Assembly: GCF_037975245.1 (NCBI RefSeq)
Contig: NC_092566.1
Span: forward strand, 2,668,001 to 2,732,000
Source: Apostichopus japonicus
Lineage: Eukaryota; Echinodermata; Holothuroidea; Aspidochirotida; Stichopodidae
Length of the DNA stretch: 64,000 bases
Direction of reading: 5' to 3'
This document shows positions 11,701 to 25,200 of this stretch, piece by piece. Both the position numbers and the translations under genes were made by a program. Numbering within the stretch: the stretch's first letter is position 1; each line of letters starts with the position of its first letter. The notes under the pieces are model-generated. The model saw nothing but the letters and a program-made list of their open reading frames with translations. It was not told where the DNA came from and searched no databases.

Positions 11701-14385
11701 GCAGCTGGTCCAGGTACCAAGGTCTCCAATTGGTTGAATGGTGTAAACAATAACAAAGGGACTTTCAACCCTTTGCACTTTAGAATCCAGTCCTTACCGT
11801 GCCACAACAATCTACAAATTTCAATGTGAAGCCTTTGAGCCTGTTTCTTCTTTGTCTTTTCTGTTTACTCCCATAAAATGAAAAAAACACTGTACAAAGG
11901 GAGTTTTGCCATTTTATGGGCTCATATCTGCAAAATAGACAACTGGAACTTAGTAAATACTGAAATGAAACTTGCATCATTTCAGTTTATATAGGCTGCA
12001 TGCAAACATCCCTCTGATGATTTTAATATTTGCATGCCCTCATTTGCTACCTGTCAAATACAATCAGCTCGACAATTAGCGTAACACAAACTGCCTATGA
12101 ATGATCAATTTACAACACTTCAGATTTTATGACGAGAAATATACTTTCATTATTCAGCAAAAAGCTCATTTAAAAAAAATGAGGGCTATCATCAAAAGTC
12201 AACTTTTTCATATATTTATAGACCGAAGCTTCATTAAAATCAAAGACCAGTCTACATCTAGCTGAGCAAACACGAGTTCCCTACTGACTGACCTGGGGAG
12301 AAGTAACGAACAAAGGAGACCAAATTTACACTGTTGTGAAAAATTGAATTCTCAATTACCAGACTCCCTCCCTTCCATCATCTCCTTCATCAAACACAGC
12401 AATCGTTAACGACGACAGCGAAATGAGATTAATTAGAGACTCATTTGGGTAAATGAACATCTAGATATCTCAGGTAGAGAGAGAGATGATAGATGTCCAT
12501 GCAACTGATAAATCAAAACAAATCTTTCCTTTAAGTCTTTTCAGGTCACTGCTCATACCAATCTTCATCTGGTGCGACCTTTTATTGACCTGATTATCAA
12601 TTACATATAGGGGCTACAAGATGGAGGAGTGAGTGACAGGGGAAAATGGCAAGTTTATTTTCTAGTGGTTAGAACTACAAGTATGTCAGTCCTGAGTAAA
12701 CCATTTAACCATCTACATTGTAAACTAAAGGCCTAAGTTATTCAGAATCATAAATGTATGAAATTACTTTTGTATTGTATCAATGAAAATGAGAAGCTCG
12801 GATGTAAAATGTTGCGATGTTGAAGACCAGGCATAATGGGAAAGTCCATTGTAATCGGACGAAACATGTAAGAGAGAAGTGAGCTGTTAGAGCTTATCAT
12901 TGTACAGTGTGTGTATAATGTATGTACAGTATCGTAATGCATATTGCCTATATAGCGGAAAAACGAGTCACAAGAATAGAATTTTCAGCTGAGTGTTTTA
13001 TAACAACCTCCTATGCTAACCACTCCTAAAGAACTCATCATCCATGAAATATTTGCAGTATATATTCACAAACTTCATTAAGCCAGCCTGTATATTAATT
13101 AACTTGCACTAATTTCAACACTGCAAAAGGAACTATAAAGCTAGAGCCTGCTTAACCTACAGATACACACAGCAATGCATTGGAATGCCAATCAATATGT
13201 CTTGTTCTTATCTGGCATTTTGTGACTTTAGCATGGCTGGCCTAGGAAGAGACTGCCGGGGAATTCCCATATCGTGTAACTTAGTCTAACCTACAACAGC
13301 TAAAACATTACAAAATATGTTCTAATATTTATGAGCATCCCTACCAGGGCTCAAAAAGGCAGCAACATTAGCAAGTAAGTTTTATTTTCAGGAAGCAATA
13401 ATTTTGAGCACTACAGCAATTTACTAGAATGTACATATGATCATGACATCACTGGATCAAGATGCATCCTCACAGTAGCTGATAGTAACGATTGAACATA
13501 CATGGACAGGTGTCCCCACCTACAACATAGAGAGGCAATGCGCATACCATCACGTGGAAGCTCTAATCTGGATAAATGGAAAGGCTCTCCCACATTGCTC
13601 AGTCTCTATTTTCAGTATCAAGATGAGCATTTGATAAATCTGATTCTAAAAACCACCAAACAAGATACAAACTGAAGTAAAATCTGTGAAATATTGCCAG
13701 AGGGAAATACATGGTCCAATCAGACAAACCTTCCAGTGCAAAAAACTATGAAACAGGACACCTAACTTTATTGAAATAAGCCTAGTGTCTAGGTCGTAGA
13801 GGTCATAGATCAATTCTGTTTTCCCTCACAAAGATAGTCTTCACTTCTATAAACCAAGAAGCAAAGTCAACAGTCAGTCTTACACATCTTATGACTGATA
13901 CAAATTCAAAATGAAGTTCCACAGAGATACAAATAACATCTGTGGCTGCCTTTAGACCAAACTGGCAATGGAATGCCAAATGTACAAATAAAATGCAATA
14001 AAAAGGTGTAACAGCCAAGGACCAAACTGGATTTATTAGGCTTGAGCAAATTATTCAACTCTTAAACTCTTAGTTATTGTGAATGGTGATAGTAACCAGG
14101 CATAGTCACTTGCATACATGTGTCAGATCCCTGGACTTACGCCTTTGGGGATTATCCCTGGACGTTGGGGATGATCCATTGAGATCTGTAGAAAGAGAAG
14201 GATCTAAGATGCCTTTAACAATGGCTCAATTAATGGTCATGATGACTCTTGACCGGTCTCACTTTGCTGAACATCCCAAGTGACCCCAAGGTGACCCACT
14301 CATTATTAGCAACTGTGATGACACCTTAATTCATTCTTGCAGAAATAATTTGTGTATCCTGTGTTTTGAGAAATTTCCAGATGAC
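11701..14385. other. Calcineurin intron 2, middle, no gene seen
   Basis: AT-rich with short unconvincing open frames, a small CT/GA-rich patch near 12475, and no repeats that I could delimit. Confidence 0.55.
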
Positions 14386-14393
14386 CTCTAGAT

Positions 14394-15328
14394 CCTAGTT
14401 TCTCAACCTTTTTCTATCCAGGGACCCCTTGAGATAAACTGAAATGTTTGGAGGACCCCCGGACAGTGACCGCCGGCCTGGGGGAGGGGTATAAGGCGAG
14501 GGGTGTCCCCCTCCCCTTTTGATTTTTTTTCAATATTTGAGGGTTAGATGCGAAATGGTGCATTATTTTGTGACTTTTGAAGTAAATTTATGTTCAAGAA
14601 TTTATGATCAGCAATGCATTTTTCTGGGCCTGGAATGCAGTTTTCCTAGACCTGCAAATATTGCTAGGCATAGGCCTACTTGGAAATCAAATTATATATT
14701 TCCCAATTAAATTTTAATTTGGAAGCGATGAGTTGTCAGATACAAACTGGTTGATTCTTCATGAGGTCAGGAGAATTATGGGTTTTCTTTGTCAGAGATA
14801 GCTGCAAATGGCACCGTTTTTTTGTGTCAAATCCAAGTTAGTTATAACTTTTCCTCCACCAAAGCCTTATAACTAATGCGCTTCGCTGTGTCAACAGTGA
14901 GCAACGCATCAAATATAGTTATTGCTCTGCATATTAGGATGTATAGTGTCCAGTTACGTACACAACACTCGGGTGGCATGTTATCCATACCTCACCGAAT
15001 GTATACCAATGAGAAACTATATTACTTGTTTTCATCGGGGAACGCACGATTCAACATTTATCGACTACTGACCATACGGTCTGATCATCAGGGTCCGACG
15101 TATTGACGGCTAGCCTAGCCTAGATTTCTAGAGGCATACATACTTCTTCCTTCGACTATATCTCTCATTCCATTTTTCACGAACCTCTTCGGCTTTCGCG
15201 GACCCTTATTTTTTTCACGGACCCTTATTTTTTCACGGACCCCCTGCGGACCCCTTTGCCCTCACGGACCCCCAAATAGATTTCACGGACCCCCTAGGGG
15301 TCCGCGGACCCCAGGTTGAGTAACCCTG
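14394..15328. mobile_element. hAT-like non-autonomous transposon, 935 bp
   Basis: The element is flanked by identical 8-bp target-site duplications CTCTAGAT (14386-14393 and 15329-15336). Its inverted ends read CCTAGTTTCTCAACC on the left and CAGGGTTACTCAACC as the reverse complement on the right. Eight-base duplications and a CAGGGTT(T/A)CTCAACC end are typical of hAT elements. Near the right end (about 15199-15310) a CACGGACCC motif recurs several times. Short open frames inside show no transposase signature. Inserted in calcineurin intron 2. Confidence 0.82.
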
Positions 15329-15748
15329 CTCTAGATGACCTTTTACTCTAAAATCCTGACTCGAACTAGACTAAATTACACAACACCCAACATTTGGAAG
15401 TTAAACAGTATATACTAGATTCTGCTTAATGGTACTGTGCTTGCAACTGTAACTCAAGCTTAATCAAACTGTCCAGCAAAGAAAGCTATCTTTCAAACTA
15501 AATAAGCTGCAACAAAATTTTGAACAACATTAAGTGCAACCTTTTTGTACAAAAGTTTTGTTTGTCACATTTATGGATAGGTACCATGTGCTTACCCATA
15601 CTTCTTTCAAGGTACTAGTGAATATCTCCTATTGACTCGTAAGAAATATCACTGGCTAAAGCGCAAACTTAGCTAGCCTAAAAAGCTGGAAGCAACTTGA
15701 TTCCTTCTGTTTGGCTGAAATATAAGAGAGCCACGCCCCTAAACTTAC

Positions 15749-15946
15749 CTGTAACAGGAGCATCGATGTCTAACATAGTTTTTTCTTTTCTTAAAAGTTC
15801 CATTCCTTCTCTAATTATTCTGAGTGCTACATCTTCTTCTATCCTGCCTTCTTTAAGAAAATGCTGTTTGAGAACCTCATGGTTAGGTTTACTATCTTTG
15901 TAGACTTCTTCCATTGTGAGTCTCTGTGTTGGTGGAGGTGGTATGG
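15749..15946 (-). CDS. PPP3CA: Calcineurin catalytic subunit A, coding exon 2
   Basis: This 198-base exon has a polypyrimidine-CAG acceptor and a GTAAGT donor, and encodes residues 18-82. It covers the N-terminal helical part of the PP2B phosphatase domain: a proline run, RLTMEEVY, then [17 protein letters not shown] and [16 protein letters not shown]. Vertebrate calcineurin A has KEGRLEESVALRII and [10 protein letters not shown] at these places, so the family call is secure. Two bases at the start complete codon 17 from exon 1, and one base at the end starts the valine codon completed by exon 3. Upstream sequence that stays open in this frame is intron, not coding. Intron 1, before this exon, is about 23.6 kb. 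Confidence 0.95.
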
Positions 15947-18457
15947 CTGTGAAGGAGGAAGAGTATAAAGGCAAAGTTGAATGTAATGGCAGTAACTTGC
16001 AGATCATATGTGCTGGAAAGAACAAATGTGGTCAAGATGTGGTCAAGCTGTCCACTCATCGTACCCTGAACACTCCACAAATTAAGGCATGTTCGGCAAT
16101 ATGAGAGGTCCATTGCTCAGACAGAAAGAATGAGCATCTAGTATTATATGGGTTGGACTTTTCAAAGTCCTGAAAAGTACTTTTCAACAGAAAATATTGT
16201 AAGGCATATCAGAGACTTTCCATAGGGAGGGATACAAACAGTTTGTCTGAACAAACTATAAATCCAGGCTCGAAATTTTCAGCGATCCGAAATTTCACAG
16301 AATATATGGTTCGAATCAAATATTAAAATTTATCCCAAAGTGATGTTGAGTTACCATTAATGCATTTATTACAATTTGCAGATCCTTCAATCGAAGATAC
16401 AACTACACGGATTCAAAGAGACAAGCATCTTTTGCTGTCCAACAAATCTTCAAAGCCACATTAATTACTTAAAGTGGTTTCAATATCTGATTTATAAAAC
16501 AACGTAATTCCACAAAAGCAAAAATTGTTGCTATGGTTAAGTGGGACAAGTACAATATTATCTTTAAAGACAAGGCAAAAAATATATATTTAATTTTTTA
16601 TTTATTTATTTTTTACTTTTTAGTGAAATATTAAAGATATGAGGTAGGAAATCTTGGTTTTATACAATATTTGAAAAAAGAGCTATAAATCTGAAGAGAG
16701 TTCTGTTCATTAAACAGTACTTGTAATTTGTTTCCTCACATCAAAATTTGCACACAAAGGAGAACAGCTTTTTATTTTGTCTAATTCAGACATGATTCTT
16801 AATAAAGCACAATGATGTAATGTATGGCTGTTTTATACTTCAAGTCTTTTCATGGCAACAGTTCTAAGCGAGCTTATGTTGCACCTTTCTGCAAATAAAG
16901 TACTGCAAATGTGTCCTTGCAGTGTCATTATCTTTTAAGAATTATCAGGATACACAAAAGGCCACACATCCCACTGAAACCAAAGATTTATTCCCTGATG
17001 TTCCCTCTCCCATAAATGTATCAATTGAAACAGTAATTTAAGGCTTAAAAAAAAAGCTGGGGAGCAAGAAACCAATAATCAATATTGGACTGAACTGATA
17101 CAACCAAAGCCTCATTCCTCTTTACATCAGGAATGCAAACCATTCTGATTCAGACTTATGGTCTGTCTAGTGCAAGTTGATGAATTTAAAGGCCTGTCCA
17201 AATCACCAAGAACTTTCCCTCACCAAAGCAATCCCCTCCCTCCCCCTCCCTCCCCCCCCTCTTCCAATGCCAGTGCCACCACAGAGTACATACCACAGTC
17301 ATCATCAATCAACCAGGCATACTACTAACACCTTTCAACAATAGATCTCTCTTTAAGCCACAGGCCTTTATGTTTTTCTCACAAGGATCAATAAGATCAA
17401 CTGGTCTCTGCTGTTGGACAATAGAACTAACAGTAGTCCATCAAAAGCAACAGAACCTATTTAATCTCCTAATTTTATTGATCACACTTGTACAACTTGA
17501 TGACAATTGATCCCAATTCCAAGGAATGACTAGGGTTACCCCCCTTGAGGGAAGAAGAATGGTTGAATGAGATGCTGAATTCAACGGACTGCATCCTTAG
17601 TGACAGTGGTGGTACAAGTATACTGAAGGACCTTCCAACAGAGGACACTATGGACACATTACCTAGTCATCAGGCTTAAAAGATTATAAACAATCATCTC
17701 CAAATTCTGGACTTGCCTTCTGATACTTATATCCTCTCAAGTACCATTATAAAAAGTTAAACACTGTACATGAGACATAAACAGAACTTACAACCCACAA
17801 AAGGGAGGAAATTACATTTTTCCCTTTTAGGGCAAAGAAAGAAGAAAGTTGTTGACAGGTGATACAACTAAATAACTTAGGTATCACACACACTCTTTCA
17901 TCTGGGAGTTTATAGTACCATTCATCAATTGAATGAATTTGAGTATTTGAAAACCCAAAGAGCCTGTGTAATCCACAGTTAGGGACTTGGGCGATTACAT
18001 CATTCCAATCAATTGTTGACTATGATAACAAAACAGTAAGCATCCAATGTCTTTTATATATTGGCTAGTCACTTAGTGGCGATGTAAGTAGCAGCTCCTT
18101 TTATAAAAGCAGGGAGTTCTATAACAACTCCCTGATAAAAATCAGGTTAAAAGGCATAGTACAAACAGTTGATATCAGGCATTCATGATATTTTTAAACA
18201 GTTTGGTGTTCCCCTTTTCACAAATCTGAACTGATATAGGCAGTCTGGAAAGCAAAACTGTATATCCATAAAGATAAGTAAAGTACTTCAAAGGAAACCA
18301 TGAATGAGCAATGTTATTGTAAAATTGTTTATGTTTAGCAATACCATGAGATAGTGGTTAAAAAGCACATGTAGCAAATTTAGGTTCTAACCTGTATAAA
18401 ACCCCTTTATGGTGACTGGGATGTAAAATCAAACAATACAATATACTTACTATTTAA
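15947..18457. other. Calcineurin intron 1, left part, no gene seen
   Basis: AT-rich, with a C-rich run at 17225-17260 and a short hairpin with 9-bp arms at 18110-18134. Open frames just upstream of exon 2 are shadows of that exon and its flank. Confidence 0.55.
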
Positions 18458-18465
18458 TACAAAAC

Positions 18466-20231
18466 TAGTGTTCGACCGATTGTATGACAATCGGTTTTAC
18501 CGATTACCGATTATTTCCTGTGACAATCGGCCGATTGCCGATTACCGATTATTTCAAAATTTTCGTGGAACTGGCCTAATGTATGATTAAGTGTTATGCA
18601 TGATTACCAACTTCTAGGCCAATACAATCAAAGATGTAAATGAACGACTTAAACTTAACTTTCACAGTAAAGATTAATGGAGCAAGTAAAGAACACTGTA
18701 ATACATACATAGGGCGATGTACGATTATAACGAGGAGTCGCAATATTGCAATCCCGCCACAACACAGTACTGTACAGACAACAGAAGGGGGGAAATAGTA
18801 GCCATTGGCTACGAAATGAAAAACTTAAAAAGTTAGGGACAGGTTTTACAACTGCTATGAAAACCATTATCAGTGTGGCAACTCAAACGTAAATAAAGTA
18901 AAAAGTATATCGCACGTAAATAAAATATTCGTTTTTTCGTTAGCTGATATCGAAATATATGATCTGATATGAAAAATAATGTGTAGGCCTAAGAGTAAGT
19001 TGGCCTGACGTTTCGATCCTAGCAGGATCGATATGTAACGCCACATTACTTATAACATATTCTTACAAAGGCTCTTTAGTGGATCAGCAGTTTGCTAACA
19101 GTTTTATTTTATTATGAAAAATAAAACAATCCCGAACATTTGCTTCAAGTTTTCAATTTACCATCTGCGCGGTAAAACTTACGATCGAACGAACGTTGTT
19201 TCAAACGATCATACACAGTAAGTCAATGGCGCTTCTCCATTGACTTAACTACATGTGGGAGAAATCACACACTAAAGTCCCATTGACTTTGTCACGGCGT
19301 GTCACTGGAAATCAGACTTGCTTTTAGTCGGTTGCGGTAAGGAGTTTAGTTACTGTTAGCAGGGAGTTTTCCATAAAAACTCCCTGCTGTTAGCACGTAT
19401 GGTGGTACATGCGGAATAGGAAAAAAAGTTCATCGGGTTTTTCGTAAAAATATGCGTAAGAATGTTTGCCTAATCACAAAATACTGTTATGCAGTAGAAC
19501 TTCTGAGGAATGTCGCCAAACGTGTTTATGGATTTTTAGGGGTATTTGGAGCCTTGATTTCATCATTTTATGCTATTTGTAAAATCTTGGGCGCATTTTC
19601 AAACTTAACAGTTCTGAAGCTCAACCGTTCTTAAGCCAGACTAGCCTAATGTACGTAGTTCTCACAATGAACAAAGCCTAATGTTATTGTTTTCACTTTC
19701 CAGTTTTCACCTACGGTGAAACGGCCAAAGTGGTTCAAAAGTATACTGATTTGGTGATTATATTTAGTATAGACAATTTTTCTTTCTTATCAATCGTTTA
19801 ACATGATGACAGGTGGTTCTGTTAGACGCAACAAGCGAAGTAAAAAAATACGTCGTTCCCCTAAGCTTATCGCGGGTAAACTGTGTGTTGTTACGCGCGC
19901 GGGTATACAGCATGATGTTAACTGCCAAAACTGGATAGTGTATCGAACAGCATTTGTGCAAACTCGCGCGAGGGACTTACGATACCGTTACACGGTAGAT
20001 TAGCGCACCTTCCCCGCCTATGAATAGCATTGAATCGAATGATCAATTTTTTTTTCTCCCATTGTAGTTGTGGTGTTTCAAAAGCGCAGAAAATACAATC
20101 CTTTATGTGGAACGTAATAATCGGTTCCAACTAATCGGTAGCGCAATGGATTTTGCCGATGCCGATTATTTACCGATTGTCTGATAATCGGCCCGATGCC
20201 GATTGTCTAACCGATTATCGGTCGAACACTA
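18466..20231. mobile_element. hAT-like non-autonomous transposon, 1766 bp
   Basis: The ends are TAGTGTTCGACCGAT in perfect inverted orientation, flanked by exact 8-bp duplications TACAAAAC (18458-18465 and 20232-20239). Subterminal sequence on both sides is packed with CCGATTA/CCGATTGT motifs, likely transposase-binding repeats. The interior (about 18900-20100) has only short open frames without recognisable transposase residues. It contains a hairpin with 13-bp arms at 19358-19388. Inserted in calcineurin intron 1. Confidence 0.85.
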
Positions 20232-22767
20232 TACAAAACACCAAGTTGTATCATCGTCATTATTAATATTCCTTACTAGCATAAAGGTTAAAACTGAAAC
20301 TAATTTAACTAAATGAACATTAACCAATTCGTTCCCATGTGTGGTTGGATTTCATGAGCCTTCCTTTCACCCTCTACTTTTTATTTGTTTTTTTGTGGTT
20401 GTCATTCATTTATTTAGTTACTTAACTCTATTAGAGCAGGATATATGTTGGTAAAGTATACAATGAAAGGTACAAGTCACTGTGTGACTTCCTTGTGTGT
20501 CTACTAACTCAATCCGGACAAAATGCTTATGACACCCGATGCATTTCCTCTCAACTGTCATTTGGTTACAAGTAATATTCAACATCTGATAGGTGCAGGA
20601 AAAAAAAACACATCGTCACAAGGAAGACCTACTTTTTTGATGAGCAGCTTACAAAAGACCAGGTGTGCAAGAGTATATATGGGTGATGACAGTCTGGTTA
20701 ATCATTCACAACTTGACACACTGACCACCTCAATATAACGGTTTAAGGCAGAAAAGGGAGTTTTGAAACTTAATGTACAAGTTTCAGACTCTCTCTGAAC
20801 AAAACTTACTTTAAAAGCAAAGAAAGTATAACTGATATTCATCGGTTTGGGTTCTCTTGAGCTCCTGACTCATCTCAATCAATATATCAATTGATAGGTG
20901 TTGGCCATTTTGGAGAGTGCTTGCTTGGTGTCTATGGGAAGAGGGGGTGGGGTAGGGGGGATGGGGGTTGCTCATCTCTTCTTGACTGTTAGCGCTGACA
21001 ATAGCATCTTGCAAAGATGTTTCACAATGAAAGTGTAATCTCATTATCATAGCTAAATATTATCAGTATTACTTAACCTGTTTCCATCCCAGTTTAACAT
21101 CCCATGTTTACCTCGTCTGAATATACTGCCAACAAAGTGAAATGTCATGACCACTCTCATTCAAAATAATTGTGTTGTTTATAGGTTCTGCTGGATGATA
21201 TCAAATATCTTATGTCCTGAATGATATCAAATATCTCGGCTCCGCAAGTGCTTACAAAGAGCATACTCAAATGACAATAAATATTGGCACCAGCCTTATA
21301 GACTAAAAGAGGAAGTAATTTTCCAAACCATGGAATTGAAAAGGCAGAATGTCATTTTGTGTCACAGTCAAAATTTGATGCCATGTATTCTCCTTCTAGG
21401 GGATGAAAGGGAGAAAGTATGGGAATAGGGGCTGGCAGAGGAAAGCATTATGGTAATGATTAGGACACCATGGGTAAATCTTAGGACATTCATGTGGAAT
21501 AACAAAAGTCTAGTCAAAATCTTAAATCTATTTGAGATCCACAATAAAGGCCCTAAATCCCAAATTTAACAATTTTTTATGTATTTTGTGTATTTGATGT
21601 AAATTTTGTAAATGTGTCTATTTTGTACATATTTTGCTGGGAAACAAGACAGGATAGATTTCTCACTTGCTCTTAAAACTAGATAAAACTATTGACTTGA
21701 TATTGTGCCCTCCTCCCAGAGCGAGGCAATGTACACCAAAGCATCTTAATTAATGACTGAGGGTATGTATGTTATTTACCTACCAGTGTTGCAAATCTTA
21801 TAAAACTTGTATAATTACCAACAAAGACAATCTCCAAAGACTCAACAACAACAAACATTTGTTTCACTTAAAACCACATACTTTTTGCCCCTTCTGTTTT
21901 CACACACAGGTTTGGTGTGTATAAGTGCAAGGCACATGACAGAGTCAGAGCTTTCTAGACTTTCCGAATAACTAACATTTTCCTCCAACAGAATATTGAA
22001 ATTCAGAGTACAACCTTGCTCGGTGTCTAACAGGCGAGACATTTAATTTGAAATATGTTGCTAGGATCTCACAGTTGTTGCTGATAACATTAAACATTAA
22101 AGGATGTGTTTCACTTTGCCTCATGAAAGAAAATCATGGTCTAATTTTTCAAAATCAATGTTGGTATACAGCTCGAGCCTAGAGGCCAGCTTAAGGAACT
22201 GGTATGAAATGTTTTTTTCTTATCTTTTCAGGTCGCCTCACACCATTTTCCAGCTCAAAGGCAATGAGCCACGAACACATTGCATCTGTAACATGAACAG
22301 TATCGATGTTTGTTAACTTTGAAAATAATTAAAAGCCAACATTAAAGTAAAAACCAGAATGCCAGAGGGCTTTGTGATTACTTGCCTTATAGGTTCATAT
22401 ATGAAATCACCTGATTGAAAGAGCAACGGAGGAAAATGTGTCCTGAAGCCAAGTACCAGAACATCAGAAAAGAGACTTTCCAGAAAACTTGACCATTGCA
22501 AAGGTAATACCCCTCTGAAATTTGATGACAGCCAAGGTCATGAGTGGAAGTGGAATGTCACTTAAAGAGTAAAGGTCAAATCCTACAACAGATAGTGACA
22601 TAAACACAGACATGTCTCAAATGGTACTCAAAGTTAAAACAATGACCTGAGGATCGTTTTGGAGGACGGTGCTAGATCCATCATAAAGTTTCTCCTTATT
22701 TTATGTTGGTACTAATGACTTAAAGGTTGCCTGTCCCAGGGTTTTAGCTAATTATGAGTGATGAATG

Positions 22768-24494
22768 TAGTGTTCAACCAATTATGCATAACAGAAAATA
22801 TCGATTACCGATTATTTTTTTCATAATCGTACCGCTTCCGATTATTTGAAAATGAAAAAATATCCAGTATATATACGAAATCGGCAATAAAGTTTGACAG
22901 AAACAATTATTGTTGTGATGTTCCCCTGTTTCCTTTGGCTTCGTTGTTATACAAGGCTCTAAGGTATCATTTTATATGTACCAAATTACATCTGGAGTTT
23001 CTCGGAAAGAAAAAAAGAGTTTTTTTTTCTTTTTAAATTTCCAAAATACGGAAATATGACATCCTACCTAGTCAGCACTGTGCTAAGCGAATGGCCTAAC
23101 CACCTTGACGTGAATGTCACCTGTTAATGGCTTGAAATGGGCTAAGAATAGTTACTCAAAATATCCATCTCAAAAAGTATCTCAGACAAATCATCCATCT
23201 TCAATCTTTACCAAAGTGTAAATTTTAATGACATATTGCCTTCATTCCGACATTATTTTGTACTTATTTTCAGTATTATACCGTTTATGAACAAATAGAA
23301 ATGTTACGAACTTGAAGTTAAACATACCTATTCATTACCTATTTAACTCCATTCAGGTTCAATTAGAAAATGTAAGCTTAGGCCAATCAAACTGAAAAGC
23401 AAATTGTACCATCGAAACTTGTTTAAAATTACTCTAAAATGTAATACCAGATTGATGTAAAGAAATAATAACAACTCGAAACTACTCCAATATAAAATAT
23501 GATATTCCCTCTATAAGACATATCACTTACAGTACCTTCCGAACAAATGCCGATTTCCAGCAAATTGAAAGTTGTAAAGTAAGCTACGGATTTTTTTTTT
23601 TTTTTTTTGCAAACCGATGGTTAGGCTACATTTCCCATTGACTTAGTGTGGTTGTTAGGCTAACATGTGGTCGAAGATTGCAGTTTCCGTGGATATTTTC
23701 ATTTTTTATTTGCGACACAACTAGAGCGAATAAACAGATGGCAAGGTTAGATTTCCATGCAGTTGACTTAGTATGAAGTAAGGCTACCATGTGGTCGGAG
23801 ATATGTGAGGATTTTAGGTTATTTTCGCTGGTACTGAAATTGCTTCGTGCAGGCCGTAATTTGCCACGGGAACTCCCGGTGATTAAGCGCGACCCTCCCA
23901 CACTGTTCAAATTTGATGCAGGATGTGAAAACTGTGCAACTGCAATTCCTAGCTAAAGCAAACGCATGTCACAATTAATTTTACACAGACACCTGATATA
24001 ACGAGGACGATTTTCTTATATTTCTTTTTCGCACTCGTAATTGTGCTTTAGGATGGCTTTTTAGCACCTGCGTCTTGCGAGGGCGAATCGCCCATCGCCC
24101 CCGCTTATTTCCGACCCTGTCAAGCACATTCGATAATTCGCGAAATTGGTATTGCTGCTATGCTTACTGTGCCAAGAAATTTGAGATCACATACCACGAG
24201 GGAAGCAAAATCGGCGACCCTGGCAGCGTAAATTGATGAAAGTATACACTGTGAAAGACGTATAGAGGGTGTCACATTTTAATATTTTGTAGTATGAACA
24301 AACCTAATACATCAGTTGATATTTTTAACTTCCATATGTTTTTGAATAATGATATTTTCACCTTCCATATGTTTTTGAATAATCGGTATGACATAACTGG
24401 TATTCCACGTAATTTTTACCGATTCCGATTATGTTCCGATTATGCAATATTCGTACCGATTCCGATTCCGATTAGGTTAATCGTTTGAACACTA
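22768..24494. mobile_element. hAT-like non-autonomous transposon, 1727 bp, related to the 18.5 kb element
   Basis: It starts TAGTGTTCAACCAATTA and ends with the inverted TAGTGTTCAAACGATTA, between exact 8-bp duplications GATGAATG (22760-22767 and 24495-24502). Like the element at 18466-20231 it has subterminal CCGATTAT motifs, but the interior differs. Inside, a segment beginning TTGACTTAGT recurs in diverged form near 23638 and 23763. No transposase domain was recognised. Inserted in calcineurin intron 1. Confidence 0.83.
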
Positions 24495-24621
24495 GATGAA
24501 TGTAATTTCATGAACTATAGAACTGGGACTTCAGTAAGTTTCAGAAATGGTAATCAACATGGTAAAATTTCAAGTCACTCCAAGTGTGTAATGTGACAAC
24601 TTGCTAGTCCATGTAAAATAA

Positions 24622-24806
24622 AAAACTGCCACACTCCCAATCTCTTCCTCAACACAGGGTGACCGGTGGCGCAGTGCTTAAATTATACCAGTGGCGTCTA
24701 GGTAGAATAGGAAATGTGCATTAGTGTTGTAGGAGACAGGTGAGAGAGGAGTGAAGTAAATAATATGAAACTGCCACACTCCCAAATACCTTCCTCAACA
24801 CAGGAT
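24622..24806. repeat. Spaced direct repeat of about 38 bp
   Basis: A block beginning AAACTGCCACACTCCCAA and ending TTCCTCAACACAGG(G/A)TGA occurs at about 24623-24662 and 24768-24808, with about 145 bp between starts. It could be two diverged tandem units or the internal repeat of an unidentified element. It lies just right of the hAT-like element ending at 24494. Confidence 0.6.
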
Positions 24807-24954
24807 GACATGAAAACCATTGTGACCTGTGCAACTGTGCCCAGAGGAAGGTATTAAATCTGCCAGTATTTGTTTTGCCTAAATGCAAGTAGTACACATT
24901 ATGGGGCAACAATCACCCAACTACAATTTTCAAGAATTCTGTAGCTGGGTAAGT

Positions 24955-25200
24955 TATTTTCATTTTGACATCTAACCACCTAAAATGATCTTTGACCACC
25001 ACAGAAAACAATAGCAGGGATCTTCTAACTCAATAAGGTGCATCTATGTACCAAATATGAATGTTACCCACCATATAGTTTTTGAGTTATCATGTTTACA
25101 AGCCAAGGCATCAAACACGCACACACAAACTTGTGCACACATAAACACACATATCCCATCACCATCGCATTAATTAATTAATTCCTTTTGCTGCTGGTAA
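24955..25200 (+). repeat. Dispersed repeat, copy 1
   Basis: This copy shares an ordered set of blocks with 37265-37480 and 53895-54105: a TGA-CTTTGACC block, an AACAATAGCAGGG-like block, AAGGTGCATCTATGTACCAA, then GAGTTATCATGTTTACAAGC CAAGG and an ACAC-rich end. Here the nuclear-receptor half-sites are degenerate (TGATCTTTGACC). No coding potential and no obvious termini. Confidence 0.7.

Noticed and set aside
15697-16104. Plus-strand and alternative minus-strand frames around calcineurin exon 2
   Set aside because: Shadows of the real exon; they run past its splice sites.
24661-24700. tRNA-like GGTGGCGCAGTGCTTAA start, considered as a SINE head
   Set aside because: No B box (GGTTCGAATCC-type) and no clover-leaf arms found downstream.
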